Assembly: GCF_900406815.1 (NCBI RefSeq) | Contig: NZ_OVCN01000001.1 | Location: forward strand, 1-64,000 | Reading direction: 5' to 3' | DNA: 64,000 bases | Source of the DNA: Acinetobacter haemolyticus | GTDB taxonomy: Bacteria; Pseudomonadota; Gammaproteobacteria; Pseudomonadales; Moraxellaceae | Shown here: positions 34,962 through 43,926 of the stretch, in pieces | How positions within the stretch are numbered: position 1 is the first letter of the stretch | How the letters are laid out: every line of letters starts with the position of its first letter | Notes under the pieces: generated by a model | Seen by the model: only the letters and a program-made list of their open reading frames with translations | Database searches by the model: none | What the model was told of the DNA's origin: nothing | Made by a program: the position numbers and the translations under genes

Positions 34962-36449
34962 TTAATTTGAATTGCCTCGATAAGATAAGGCTTCTGTTAA
35001 GTGACTGCTTGAGATAATTTCACTTTCTGCTAGATCTGCAATGGTTCGAGCAACGCGTAGTACCCGATGGTAGGCACGTGCAGAAAGATTCAAACGTTGT
35101 TGTGCCATTTCAATAATTTTGGCAGAGCTTTCATCTAAACGAGCGTATTGTTCTAATCGTTTTGGTGAAAGTGCTTGGTTTAAGCATTGCTGTCTATCGA
35201 TTTGTTGGTGATAGGCTCTGATGACGCGTTTGCGAACGGTTGCAGAGTCCTCACTTGCTGTTTGATCTTGCAATTCCTGTGCTTGTAATGGAGGAACATC
35301 GATATGAAGATCAATACGATCTAATAATGGACCAGAAATACGGTTTTGATAGCGCTGAATGCTTTCGGGTGAACATTGGCAACGACTATCTTGATTAAAT
35401 GCATAGCCACAGGGACATGGATTCATAGCCGCGATAAACTGGAAATTGGCAGGAAAAGTCATCTGTCTGGCAGCACGGGAAATCACAATCTCTTTCGATT
35501 CTAGGGGTTGGCGCAATACTTCAAGAACTTTGCGATCAAACTCAGGGAGCTCATCCAAAAATAACACGCCTAAATGGGCCAGTGTAATTTCACCAGGTTT
35601 GGGTTGTGAGCCGCCTCCAACCAATGCAATTGCAGATGCGGTATGGTGTGGCGCACGAAATGGGCGCTGTCCAAAATGATGTTGTGCATTTGCGACGGAA
35701 TAGATGCTGGCAACCTCTAAATTTTCCTGAGCATTGAGCGGTGGTAAAATAGAAGGTAAACGTGAGGCAAGTAAGGTTTTTCCTGTTCCAGGTGGACCTT
35801 TGAACAGTAATGAATGACCACCTGCGGCCGCAATTTCGAGTGCACGGCGAGGGCGAAGTTGCCCCTTCACATCTGCAAGATCAAATTGATATTGTGAGCT
35901 GTTGATATTTTCTCGTTGTGGTGCAGCACTGAGCTTGGTGTTGCCCAAAAAATGTGCACAAACTTCTTGAAGATGTTGAGCCGCATATACTTCGAAGTTT
36001 GGGAGTTGACTCGCTTCATCTAAGTTTGCAGTCGGGAGTAACATACGATGCTTGGCTTGCTGACAGGCCATTGCTATGGTCAATGCACCAGAAATTGGGC
36101 GTAAATGACCATCAAGTGCTAATTCACCAATAAATTCAAACCCATCCGTACATTGTTCTGGTAATTGCCCTGATGCAATCAAAATACCCAGTGCAATGGG
36201 CAAATCTAGGCGAGACCCATCTTTGGGTAAATCTGCTGGCGCCAAATTAATAGTTAAACGTTTGGTTGGAAACAAGAATCCACTGTTGATAATTGCTGAA
36301 CGAACACGATCTTTACTTTCTCGGACAGCAGCTTCGGGTAAACCAACGATGGTCAAAGAGGGTAGCCCTGAACTGATATGAACTTCGACCTCGATTTGAG
36401 GCGCATGTAGCCCCAATAATCCCCTCGTATAAATTTTTGCAAAAGACAT
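34962..36449 (-). CDS. comM: ComM/YifB family Mg-chelatase-like AAA+ ATPase, uninterrupted
   Basis: ComM is a hexameric helicase that promotes branch migration during natural transformation. I use the ATG at 36449 (495 residues, MSFAKIYTRGLLGLHAPQIEVEVH), the family N-terminus; the open frame reaches 36488. Parts seen: an N-terminal Lon-substrate-like domain (about 1-170), the Walker A GPPGTGKTLLASRLP near residue 218, Walker B LFLDELPEF near 290, a zinc-like cluster CPCGYAFNQDSRCQC near 345-360, and a C-terminal helical lid. It is full length. In A. baumannii this gene is the usual target of AbaR-type resistance islands; here there is none. ubiK lies just upstream on the same strand. Confidence 0.94.
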   Translation of the reverse strand: MSFAKIYTRGLLGLHAPQIEVEVHISSGLPSLTIVGLPEAAVRESKDRVRSAIINSGFLFPTKRLTINLAPADLPKDGSRLDLPIALGILIASGQLPEQCTDGFEFIGELALDGHLRPISGALTIAMACQQAKHRMLLPTANLDEASQLPNFEVYAAQHLQEVCAHFLGNTKLSAAPQRENINSSQYQFDLADVKGQLRPRRALEIAAAGGHSLLFKGPPGTGKTLLASRLPSILPPLNAQENLEVASIYSVANAQHHFGQRPFRAPHHTASAIALVGGGSQPKPGEITLAHLGVLFLDELPEFDRKVLEVLRQPLESKEIVISRAARQMTFPANFQFIAAMNPCPCGYAFNQDSRCQCSPESIQRYQNRISGPLLDRIDLHIDVPPLQAQELQDQTASEDSATVRKRVIRAYHQQIDRQQCLNQALSPKRLEQYARLDESSAKIIEMAQQRLNLSARAYHRVLRVARTIADLAESEIISSSHLTEALSYRGNSN

Positions 36450-36518
36450 TTTATTGTTGTTCCATTGTGGTGCTTTATTTTTAATCATTTTGAGGTGCTT
36501 TTTGCACCGAGTTGGTGC

Positions 36519-36746
36519 CTATTTTTTGTTCTGCACCATTTCCTCTAAAGTTTTCATTTGCTGCTGTAATTCGGTGAGACGTTGATTTGCTAAATTTAGG
36601 GCTGTTCTTTGGCGATCGAGCTCTTGTTTAGAAACCAAATCTAATTTTTCGATACTTTCATTTAACAATGCTCGCAAGTTTTTTTCCAAGTCTTTTTTAG
36701 GTTGATCAACTTGCTGCAAAATCGCTTGTAAAAGAGTTTCAATCAT
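36519..36746 (-). CDS. ubiK: UbiK accessory factor (BMFP/YqiC family)
   Basis: This 75-residue protein is almost wholly alpha-helical, with an N-terminal amphipathic helix (MIETLLQAILQQV) and a C-terminal coiled coil (about 40-72, TALNLANQRLTELQQQMKTLEEMV). It matches the YqiC/DUF526 family, which helps aerobic ubiquinone synthesis with UbiJ. Its place beside comM and near glnK-amtB matches the arrangement in Pseudomonas, which supports the call. Confidence 0.88.
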   Translation of the reverse strand: MIETLLQAILQQVDQPKKDLEKNLRALLNESIEKLDLVSKQELDRQRTALNLANQRLTELQQQMKTLEEMVQNKK

Positions 36747-36773
36747 AAAGTGCTCAATAAGTTATGTATATTT

Positions 36774-36824
36774 GCTGCTCAGTGTACCACTGCTTGTTGG
36801 AATCCTCTAGCACTGCTGAGCAGC
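36774..36824. other. Inverted repeat between ubiK and glnK
   Basis: gctgctcag (36774-36782) and ctgagcagc (36816-36824) form a perfect 9-bp inverted repeat around 33 bases. A smaller palindrome (cagtg, tac, cactg; 36780-36792) overlaps its left arm. It lies in the divergent ubiK/glnK region; regulator site or structured leader cannot be decided. A second dyad, ccaatatt (36930-36937) and aatattgg (36957-36964), lies nearer glnK. Confidence 0.4.
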
Positions 36825-36905
36825 TTGGGATGTGACTGAGAAATCTAGTTAAATCTTGGCAAATGATACTTATTTTCTATTGATGATCTACTTCTATTCG
36901 CTTAA

Positions 36906-37358
<453 letters not shown>

Positions 37359-37426
37359 ATTGGCACAAACTTTGCTGAGTTAGAAATTAAGAGAAATAGC
37401 TCACAAAATGAGGTTGGGGGACACGA

Positions 37427-38815
37427 ATGAAAAAAATGCTTATGGCGCTCAGTCTATCTGGCGCACTCTTAGGTGGTTCGACTGTCGTTTGGGCAGAACC
37501 AAATCCTGAACAGAATGCTGTTACTACCGAAGCAGTTGTCTTATCTACGACAACTGACGTTGCGGATGCACCTGAGGCTGTTGAAACAGAAGTTGTTGCA
37601 GTTACAGAAGAGGCAGTGGAAGCTGTAGATAAAGCTGACACAATGTTGATCTTTGTATCGACAGCTTTAGTCTTGTTTATGACCTTGCCTGGTTTAGCAC
37701 TGTTCTATGCAGGTATGGTACGTCGTAAAAACGTTCTATCTACCATGATGTATAGCTTTGGCGCAGCAGCGATCGTCAGCGTAGTCTGGGTCATTATTGG
37801 TTACTCTATCGCTTATGGCGAAGGTAATGCCTTTATGGGTGACTTCAGTAAAGTCATGCTCACGGGTATTACGGCAGAAACAGGTGGCGCACTCCCTGAA
37901 ATTATCGATGTCATTTTCCAAATGACTTTCGCGATTATTACTGTTGCCATTATCAGTGGTTCTGTTGCAGAACGTATGAAGTTCTCAGCATTTATGGTCT
38001 TTGCCGCACTTTGGGTTGTACTGGTTTACGCTCCAATCTGTCACTGGGTTTGGGGTGGTGGTTGGTTAACTGGTAAAGCACTTGATTTTGCTGGTGGTAC
38101 AGTTGTCCATATTAACTCTGGTGTTGCTGGTTTAGTTGCGGCATATATGATTGGTAAGCGCGTTGGCTTAGGTCGAGAGTCTATGGCACCGCATAACTTA
38201 ACCTTAACTTTGGTTGGTGCAAGCATCCTTTGGGTAGGTTGGTTTGGTTTCAATGGTGGATCTGCGTATGCAGCAGATGGTACCGCAGGTATGGCATTGG
38301 TTGTTACTCAAGTAGCAGCAGCAGCAGCGGCACTATCTTGGTTGGCGGTTGAGAAAATTGTACGCGGTAAAGGTTCTGCTTTAGGTGCAGCGTCTGGTGC
38401 AGTTGCTGGTTTAGTGGTTATTACTCCTGCTGCTGGTTTCGTAACAGTCAGTGGTGCTTTAATCATGGGCTTGATCGGTGGTGCTGCATGTTTCTGGTCA
38501 GTGACTGTTCTTAAACGTATGCTTAAAGCGGACGATTCTTTAGATGCATTCGGTCTACATGGTATCGGTGGTATTATTGGTGCGATCTTGACGGGTGTTT
38601 TTGCAAGCTCGTTCATTATGGGCGATGATGCGCCAACCAATATGTTGGCACAATTATGGATTCAGGTTGAAGGCGTGCTTGCAACTATCGCTTATAGTGC
38701 TGTGATGACCTTCATTATCCTGAAAGTGATTGATCTTGCGATTGGTATTCGTGCTAGCGCTGATGATGAGCGTACAGGTCTTGACCTTAGCCAACATGGC
38801 GAACGTATTGAATAA
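37427..38815 (+). CDS. amtB: Ammonium transporter AmtB
   Basis: This 462-residue trimeric ammonium channel has a cleaved signal peptide (to about 23, WA-EPN), eleven membrane helices, and the conserved FYAGMVRRKN, GGTVVHINSG, VGWFGFNGGS and AFGLHGIGGIIGAI motifs that include the pore histidine pair. Unlike E. coli AmtB, about 45 acidic, Ala/Val/Thr/Glu-rich residues lie between signal peptide and first helix, so the mature N-terminus would extend into the periplasm. It is co-transcribed with glnK (gap 68 bp) and ends at a strong terminator. A gaggttgggggac ribosome region precedes the ATG. Confidence 0.96.
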   Translation: MKKMLMALSLSGALLGGSTVVWAEPNPEQNAVTTEAVVLSTTTDVADAPEAVETEVVAVTEEAVEAVDKADTMLIFVSTALVLFMTLPGLALFYAGMVRRKNVLSTMMYSFGAAAIVSVVWVIIGYSIAYGEGNAFMGDFSKVMLTGITAETGGALPEIIDVIFQMTFAIITVAIISGSVAERMKFSAFMVFAALWVVLVYAPICHWVWGGGWLTGKALDFAGGTVVHINSGVAGLVAAYMIGKRVGLGRESMAPHNLTLTLVGASILWVGWFGFNGGSAYAADGTAGMALVVTQVAAAAAALSWLAVEKIVRGKGSALGAASGAVAGLVVITPAAGFVTVSGALIMGLIGGAACFWSVTVLKRMLKADDSLDAFGLHGIGGIIGAILTGVFASSFIMGDDAPTNMLAQLWIQVEGVLATIAYSAVMTFIILKVIDLAIGIRASADDERTGLDLSQHGERIE

Positions 38816-38834
38816 TCAGAAAAATTGATCTAAA

Positions 38835-38864
38835 AAAACAGCTCCAGTCAGGAGCTGTTTTTTT
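38835..38864 (+). terminator. glnK-amtB terminator
   Basis: aacagctcc (38837-38845) pairs with ggagctgtt (38851-38859) around a 5-nt loop, followed by T. Confidence 0.92.
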
Positions 38865-38952
38865 ATGCATTGTGGCAGGTTGAATGTCCTCTAGTTCAGC
38901 AATTGCAGAAACTTTGCTACACTTAAGCAAAGTGAGGAAATAACGCACCATT

Positions 38953-39417
38953 ATGCATTGTCCATTTTGTAACGCCGCTGATAGTAAAGTCATTGACTCC
39001 CGTTTGGCTGCCGAAGGGTGCCAAATTCGGCGTCGTCGTGAATGTGTGGTTTGTGGTGAGCGTTTTACAACATTTGAAAGCTATGATGTTGTGATGCCAC
39101 GTGTGTTAAAGTCAGATGGTAAAAGTGAGCCGTTTGATGAAGCAAAATTACGCCGTTCATTAATGCATGCACTACAAAAACGTCCTGTGACCCAAGAACA
39201 GATTGAAACGGTTCTCAGTGATATTCAATCGCAAATCCGTCGTCTCGGTGAACGTGATGTGAAATCGAGAATGATTGGTGAAATTGTAATGCAAGCATTG
39301 TTTGCATTGGATCATGTTGCTTATGTTCGGTTTGCCTCTGTTTATCAAGATTTCCAAGATGTTGAAGCTTTTCGCCATCAGATTGAGCAGATGCAACAAC
39401 GTGAAAATGAAGTCTAA
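38953..39417 (+). CDS. nrdR: Transcriptional repressor NrdR
   Basis: NrdR represses ribonucleotide reductase genes when dATP is high. The 154-residue protein has an N-terminal zinc ribbon ([17 protein letters not shown] and [12 protein letters not shown]; Cys3, Cys6, and CxxC near 31-34) and an ATP-cone domain (about 47-137) starting [18 protein letters not shown]. Length and motifs match E. coli NrdR (149). It leads the unit nrdR-ribD-methyltransferase, the widely conserved nrdR-ribD pairing, with 12 bp to ribD. Confidence 0.97.
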   Translation: MHCPFCNAADSKVIDSRLAAEGCQIRRRRECVVCGERFTTFESYDVVMPRVLKSDGKSEPFDEAKLRRSLMHALQKRPVTQEQIETVLSDIQSQIRRLGERDVKSRMIGEIVMQALFALDHVAYVRFASVYQDFQDVEAFRHQIEQMQQRENEV

Positions 39418-39429
39418 GTTAGAGAGATT

Positions 39430-40530
39430 ATGTCTGAGTTAACCCCAAATCATTTATCTCAAGCGCAGTATTGGATGCAACGGGCAATTGATTTGGCTCG
39501 ACTTGGGCAATATTCAACTAAACCCAATCCCAATGTAGGTTGTGTCATTGTCAAAGATGGGAAAATCTTCGGTGAAGGCTTTCATCCAAAAGCAGGTCAG
39601 CCCCATGCAGAAGTTTTTGCATTGCGCCAAGCGGGTGAAAATGCAAAAGATGCAACGGCCTATGTGACCTTAGAGCCTTGCGCACATTATGGTCGCACAC
39701 CGCCTTGCGCTGAGGCTTTAGTAAAGGCACAAGTGAAGAAGGTTGTGATTGCTTGTTCGGATCCGAATCCATTGGTTGCAGGCAAAGGTGTAAAGATCTT
39801 GCTAGATGCAGGGATAGAGGTTGAAACGGGTGTTTGCACCGAGATTGCAAAAGGTTTAAATCTAGGATTTTTAAAAGCAATGTCTATAGGTTTACCTTAT
39901 GTCCGTTTAAAAATTGCATCAAGTCTAGATGGGCGTACTGCGATGGCTTCTGGGGAGTCAAAATGGATTACAGGAACCTTGGCTCGACAAGATGTGCAAC
40001 ACTGGCGGGCGATCTCTGGTGCGGTGATTACAGGCATTCAAACGGTTTTAGCCGATGATTGTGAGCTGAATGTCCGAGTACTAGAGGGTGTTGATCTTTC
40101 TACAGTGGTGCAGCCAAAGCGAATTATTTTAGATCGTCAGGGGCAATTGCCGCTTACAGCCAAGATTTTGAAAAATCCTGAAACCGTGATGGTGATGACA
40201 CCATTTCGCCAAGAACTTGCTGATTTAGGCGTGATACAATTGTCACCGCAACCTTTAAATCAATTATTACAGACCCTTTCTCAACAATACCAAATATATG
40301 ATGTATTGGTTGAGGCGGGTGCAACTTTATCGACTGCCTTTTTACAACAGGGTTTGGTTGATGAAATGATTAGTTATGTTGCTCCAACTTTACTGGGTCA
40401 ATCTGCTCGGGCGATGTTCAATGCTGAATTTAGCCAAATGGCCGAACAACGACGATTTGAGTTGGTCGATGTAACCCAACTTGGGCAAGATATTCGCCTA
40501 AGATTGCTCCCTATCCAAGAGATGATATGA
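39430..40530 (+). CDS. ribD: Bifunctional riboflavin biosynthesis deaminase/reductase
   Basis: RibD catalyses the second and third steps of riboflavin synthesis: deamination of the pyrimidine, then NADPH reduction of the ribose. The 366-residue protein has an N-terminal CDA-like deaminase (1-150) with zinc motif HAEVFAL and PCAHYGRTPPC, and a C-terminal reductase (about 155-360) with RLKIASSLDGRTA, SKWITG and the glycine-rich VEAGATLSTAFL. The stop codon overlaps the next start by 4 bp (ATGA). Confidence 0.96.
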   Translation: MSELTPNHLSQAQYWMQRAIDLARLGQYSTKPNPNVGCVIVKDGKIFGEGFHPKAGQPHAEVFALRQAGENAKDATAYVTLEPCAHYGRTPPCAEALVKAQVKKVVIACSDPNPLVAGKGVKILLDAGIEVETGVCTEIAKGLNLGFLKAMSIGLPYVRLKIASSLDGRTAMASGESKWITGTLARQDVQHWRAISGAVITGIQTVLADDCELNVRVLEGVDLSTVVQPKRIILDRQGQLPLTAKILKNPETVMVMTPFRQELADLGVIQLSPQPLNQLLQTLSQQYQIYDVLVEAGATLSTAFLQQGLVDEMISYVAPTLLGQSARAMFNAEFSQMAEQRRFELVDVTQLGQDIRLRLLPIQEMI

Positions 40531-41819
40531 ATCCAGAACCATCGGTTTATCACAAACGCCGTCATGCTGCCCGTACGACTGATGAATATCTTTTTCATCA
40601 GCTTGTTCCATATCTTGGGAATAAACGTCGTCTTTTGCATCTTATTTTAGAAGCGCTTGAGATTACTGGGACGTTGAATAGCAAGAAAAAGAATCCACCG
40701 ATTTTTGCTGATTTTTTTGCAGGGAGTGGGGTGGTTTCTCGTTTAGCCCGTCAAAATGGCTACCGTGTGATTGCCAATGACTGGGAACCGTATAGCCATG
40801 CGCTGAATCATGCGATTTTAGCTTGTGTTGATGCGCCAGCATTTAAAGAATTGGGTGGCTATCAAAAAGCGATTGATTATTTAAACCGTTTGCCTGAAGT
40901 CAAAGGTTGGGTTACCCATAATTTGTGTCCACGTAATGACGATGTCTATGATCCTGCTCGTGATCGTTTGTTCTTTAAGCGTCGTAATGGGATGCGAATT
41001 GATGCGATTCGTCAGCAGATTGCAACTTGGCAAGCACAAGGTGCGATTAATGATGTTGAAATGAGTGCTTTACTCGCACCGTTACTTTACTCAGCAAGTT
41101 TTGTGAGCAACACCAGTGGGGTGTTTAAAAGCTTCCACCAAGGTTGGGGTGGACGGACTCAAACTGCTTTGGAACGAATCGAATCATTACTTTGGTTAAC
41201 ACCAAGCCGCTTCTGTGAAGTGGGTGATGCAAAACGTCCTGCCGCAGAAGTGTGGTGTGTTGATTCACAACATTTGGCTAATCAAATGAGTGGCTTTGAA
41301 GTTGATGTTGCTTATCTCGATCCGCCTTATAATCAACATGCCTATAGCAGTAACTATCATGTCCTGAATGCGCTGACTTTATGGGATCAGGTTGATTTGC
41401 CTTCACCTGATACTAAAGGTTTCAAGAGCGGGATTGATCGTGCGTGGCGCAAAGAACGTCCAAGTCCTTATAATTCTTCCAAGCATGCCAAAGATGCCTA
41501 TGAAAAGTTATTGGAAACGATTAATGCCCGTTATATCTTGACCAGTTATTCGACGGATGGGAATATCGAGCCAAAAGATTTACTGACCGCCAATTTAAAA
41601 CGTGGCAAGGTCACTTTGTTAACGCAAGATGTTCCTCGTTACCGTGTTAGTAAGCAGCGTCAGTCTGAACGTGCGCGGGTACTAGAATTTATCGTGATTA
41701 CTGATACCCATGCCAAGTCTGGACCACCACTACGACAGCTTTTGGGGCAGTTGTATCACTTTGCTGAATTAGGTGGAGTAGATACCACTGGCAATAGTAC
41801 CCAACTTGCACTTTGGTAA
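40527..41819 (+). CDS. aamA: D12-class DNA adenine-N6 methyltransferase
   Basis: This 430-residue MethyltransfD12-type protein has motif I FADFFAGSGVVS (about 59-70) for S-adenosylmethionine and the catalytic DPPY at 265-268 (YLDPPYNQHAYSSNYH). There is no restriction enzyme gene beside it, so it is an orphan. Its frame begins 4 bp inside ribD and it is translationally coupled. From memory, A. baumannii carries an orphan adenine methyltransferase (AamA, locus A1S_0222, acting on GAATTC) whose neighbourhood appears to match; I infer orthology and the symbol from that, and neither target nor activity can be verified here. Confidence 0.75.
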   Translation: MNPEPSVYHKRRHAARTTDEYLFHQLVPYLGNKRRLLHLILEALEITGTLNSKKKNPPIFADFFAGSGVVSRLARQNGYRVIANDWEPYSHALNHAILACVDAPAFKELGGYQKAIDYLNRLPEVKGWVTHNLCPRNDDVYDPARDRLFFKRRNGMRIDAIRQQIATWQAQGAINDVEMSALLAPLLYSASFVSNTSGVFKSFHQGWGGRTQTALERIESLLWLTPSRFCEVGDAKRPAAEVWCVDSQHLANQMSGFEVDVAYLDPPYNQHAYSSNYHVLNALTLWDQVDLPSPDTKGFKSGIDRAWRKERPSPYNSSKHAKDAYEKLLETINARYILTSYSTDGNIEPKDLLTANLKRGKVTLLTQDVPRYRVSKQRQSERARVLEFIVITDTHAKSGPPLRQLLGQLYHFAELGGVDTTGNSTQLALW

Positions 41820-41826
41820 GATAACA

Positions 41827-41864
41827 AAAACACCACTTTGCCATACAAAGTGGTGTTTTTTTTA
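41827..41864 (+). terminator. nrdR-ribD-methyltransferase terminator
   Basis: aaaacaccactttg (41827-41840) pairs perfectly with caaagtggtgtttt (41846-41859) around a 5-nt loop, followed by T. Confidence 0.94.
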
Positions 41865-42218
41865 TTTCATTCTCTTATTTAATCGGTTAATACAATAAAT
41901 AGAATCGTTTTGTTAAATAACTCACTGTTTTTATGATAAATATCTTGTAATTTTTATTGTATTTCTAGATGGTGAAGCTTAATCTTTTTGAATTTATTTA
42001 CTATGGTATTTTATATTAATTTATAGATAAAACAAATAATTATGCATACTCTTTATGTGGTGGTTATTCGTTCTTTAAGTTTGATTTGGGTAGGGAGTAG
42101 TTTTATCAATCGTTCAAAAAACTATCAAAGATGATTGACCGAGTTTGAAAATAAATATAGTTTTCCGAGCTGAATTTAGGGTCTTGCCTATGAGTAGCGA
42201 TGACCAAGAGAGGTTGTT
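41865..42218. other. AT-rich intergenic region before the aquaglyceroporin gene
   Basis: About 350 bp with no gene or RNA that I can support. It should hold the promoter of the downstream gene; I found no convincing -35/-10 pair or operator, only a ribosome site (agagagg) just before 42219. Confidence 0.5.
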
Positions 42219-43058
42219 ATGAGTCGCTCGGAACCCACATTATTGGGGCAATGTGTAGCTGAATTTTTTGCTACCGCAATTTTTTTATCATTTGGTATCG
42301 GTGTGGTGGCTGCACTTAAACTTGCTGGAGCAGATTTAGGTCTGTGGGAAATCAGTATTGTTTGGGGCTTAGCAGTTGCCTTAGCAGTTTATTTATCGGC
42401 AGGTATTTCAGGTGCACATCTTAATCCAGCGGTGACCATCGCTTTGGCTTTATTTGCAGGCTTTGATAAACGCAAAGTTCCTTTTTATATCATTGCTCAA
42501 GTGGCGGGCGCTGCAACCGGTGCGTTGATGGTATATGGACTGTATAGCAGTTTGTTTGTAGATTTCGAACAGACGCATCATATGGTACGAGGTAGTATTG
42601 AAAGCCTTGAGTTAGCTGGAATTTTTTCGACATATCCGCATCATTTATTGTCGCTTGGTCAGGCGTTTATGGTGGAAATGTTTATCACCATGCTATTACT
42701 TTGGTTAATCATGGCGATTGGTGATGACAGCAATGGTTTACCGCGTGGGCCATTAGCACCAATTTTAGTTGGTCTATTGGTTGCCGTAATTGGAGCATCT
42801 TTTGGACCGCTGACAGGCTTTGCCATGAATCCTGCACGTGATTTTGGTCCGAAAATCGTTGCCTATTTTTCAGGATGGGGACCCGTTGCGTTTACGGGTG
42901 GACGAGATATTCCATATTTCATTGTTCCTATTCTTGCGCCAATTGTTGGGGCTTGCTTAGGAGTATTGGGCTATAAACTGTTTTTTAGCCATTTCTTGTT
43001 GAGCAATAAAGTTGAAGAAACGCATCCTGTCGAAAAACAAGTATCAGAAATGCAATAG
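42219..43058 (+). CDS. glpF: MIP-family aquaglyceroporin (glycerol facilitator)
   Basis: This 279-residue protein has six helices and two half-helices with the NPA motifs: SGAHLNPAVTIALA near residue 69 and GFAMNPARDFGPK near 207. The Asp after NPAR in the second motif is typical of glycerol channels rather than water-only aquaporins. It is a passive inner-membrane channel, probably for glycerol or other small polyols. No glpK or glpD is beside it, so a glycerol role is inferred from family only. It interrupts the rib genes. Confidence 0.87.
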   Translation: MSRSEPTLLGQCVAEFFATAIFLSFGIGVVAALKLAGADLGLWEISIVWGLAVALAVYLSAGISGAHLNPAVTIALALFAGFDKRKVPFYIIAQVAGAATGALMVYGLYSSLFVDFEQTHHMVRGSIESLELAGIFSTYPHHLLSLGQAFMVEMFITMLLLWLIMAIGDDSNGLPRGPLAPILVGLLVAVIGASFGPLTGFAMNPARDFGPKIVAYFSGWGPVAFTGGRDIPYFIVPILAPIVGACLGVLGYKLFFSHFLLSNKVEETHPVEKQVSEMQ

Positions 43059-43089
43059 TTGATCACTTCATCTATATCTATAGCAACAT

Positions 43090-43115
43090 GGGCGGTCAGA
43101 GGATCGCCCTTTTTA
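43090..43115 (+). terminator. Terminator after the aquaglyceroporin gene
   Basis: gggcggtc (43090-43097) pairs with gatcgccc (43102-43109), one G-T pair, loop agag, followed by TTTTTATT. It separates this gene from riboflavin synthase. No FMN riboswitch is visible between here and 43221. Confidence 0.88.
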
Positions 43116-43220
43116 TTCATCTGAATTTGAACTAAGCGTGCCTTGTTATCTGGGTTTCTTTGCTTTAAGGTATTTGCTTTACTGCGATGCGTACTGCAAT
43201 AAAGGTAGGTTAAAAGTCCC

Positions 43221-43880
43221 ATGTTTACAGGCATTATTGAAAGTTTAGGTAAGGTAGAAAGCTTACAAAGTGTAGGTGGTGATGTTCGTCTGCGTATTCA
43301 GACTGATTTAGACATGTCTGATGTGCATTTGGGCGATTCAATTGCCACCAATGGGATTTGTCTCACTGTGATTGAGTGGGGAGATCATTGGTATGCAGCC
43401 GATGTTTCTCGTGAGAGTTTAAACCGTACCACACTGGGTCAATGGAAAGTTGGTCAAGCAGTCAACGTGGAAAAAGCCATGCTGCCGACGACACGTTTTG
43501 GTGGGCATATTGTGAGTGGTCACGTTGACGGTTTAGGCGAGATTACGCTGGTTCGTGAAGATGCGCGCTCCCTCTATTTTGAAGTTACAGCACCAGTTGA
43601 ACTAGCAAAATATTTGGCGGAGAAAGGATCTGTGACGGTAGATGGAATTAGCCTGACCATTAATCACCTACGTGGCAATATTTTGAGTTTAAACTTGATT
43701 CCGCATACTGCAGAACGGACTAACATTGGAACATGGCAAGTGGGCACTAAAGTGAATTTGGAAGTTGATGTACTTGCGCGTTACATTGAGCGTTTGTTGT
43801 TAGGTGATAAGGCCGCTGAGCAAAAAGCTGAATCGAATATTAGTATGGCTTTTTTAGCTGAAAATGGATTTTTAAAATAA
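43221..43880 (+). CDS. ribE: Riboflavin synthase alpha subunit
   Basis: This 219-residue enzyme dismutates 6,7-dimethyl-8-ribityllumazine to riboflavin. It has two internally similar barrels, starting MFTGIIESLGKVES and (near residue 98) GGHIVSGHVDGLGEI, with conserved DSIATNGICLTV (about 40) and GSVTVDGISLTIN (about 138). Length agrees with E. coli RibC (213). It is separated from ribD by the methyltransferase and aquaglyceroporin genes. Confidence 0.96.
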   Translation: MFTGIIESLGKVESLQSVGGDVRLRIQTDLDMSDVHLGDSIATNGICLTVIEWGDHWYAADVSRESLNRTTLGQWKVGQAVNVEKAMLPTTRFGGHIVSGHVDGLGEITLVREDARSLYFEVTAPVELAKYLAEKGSVTVDGISLTINHLRGNILSLNLIPHTAERTNIGTWQVGTKVNLEVDVLARYIERLLLGDKAAEQKAESNISMAFLAENGFLK

Positions 43881-43892
43881 AAATCTAGCTAA

Positions 43893-43925
43893 TTAAAAAG
43901 CCCAGTCTAGCTGGGCTTTTTAATA
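43893..43925. terminator. Bidirectional terminator after riboflavin synthase
   Basis: ttaaaaagcccag (43893-43905) pairs with ctgggctttttaa (43911-43923) around five bases; symmetrical, so it also serves the convergent coiled-coil gene. Confidence 0.93.
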
Positions 43926-43926
43926 T

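Noticed and set aside
43059..43220. FMN riboswitch upstream of riboflavin synthase
   Set aside because: None of the conserved FMN-element blocks is present; the hairpin there is an ordinary terminator.
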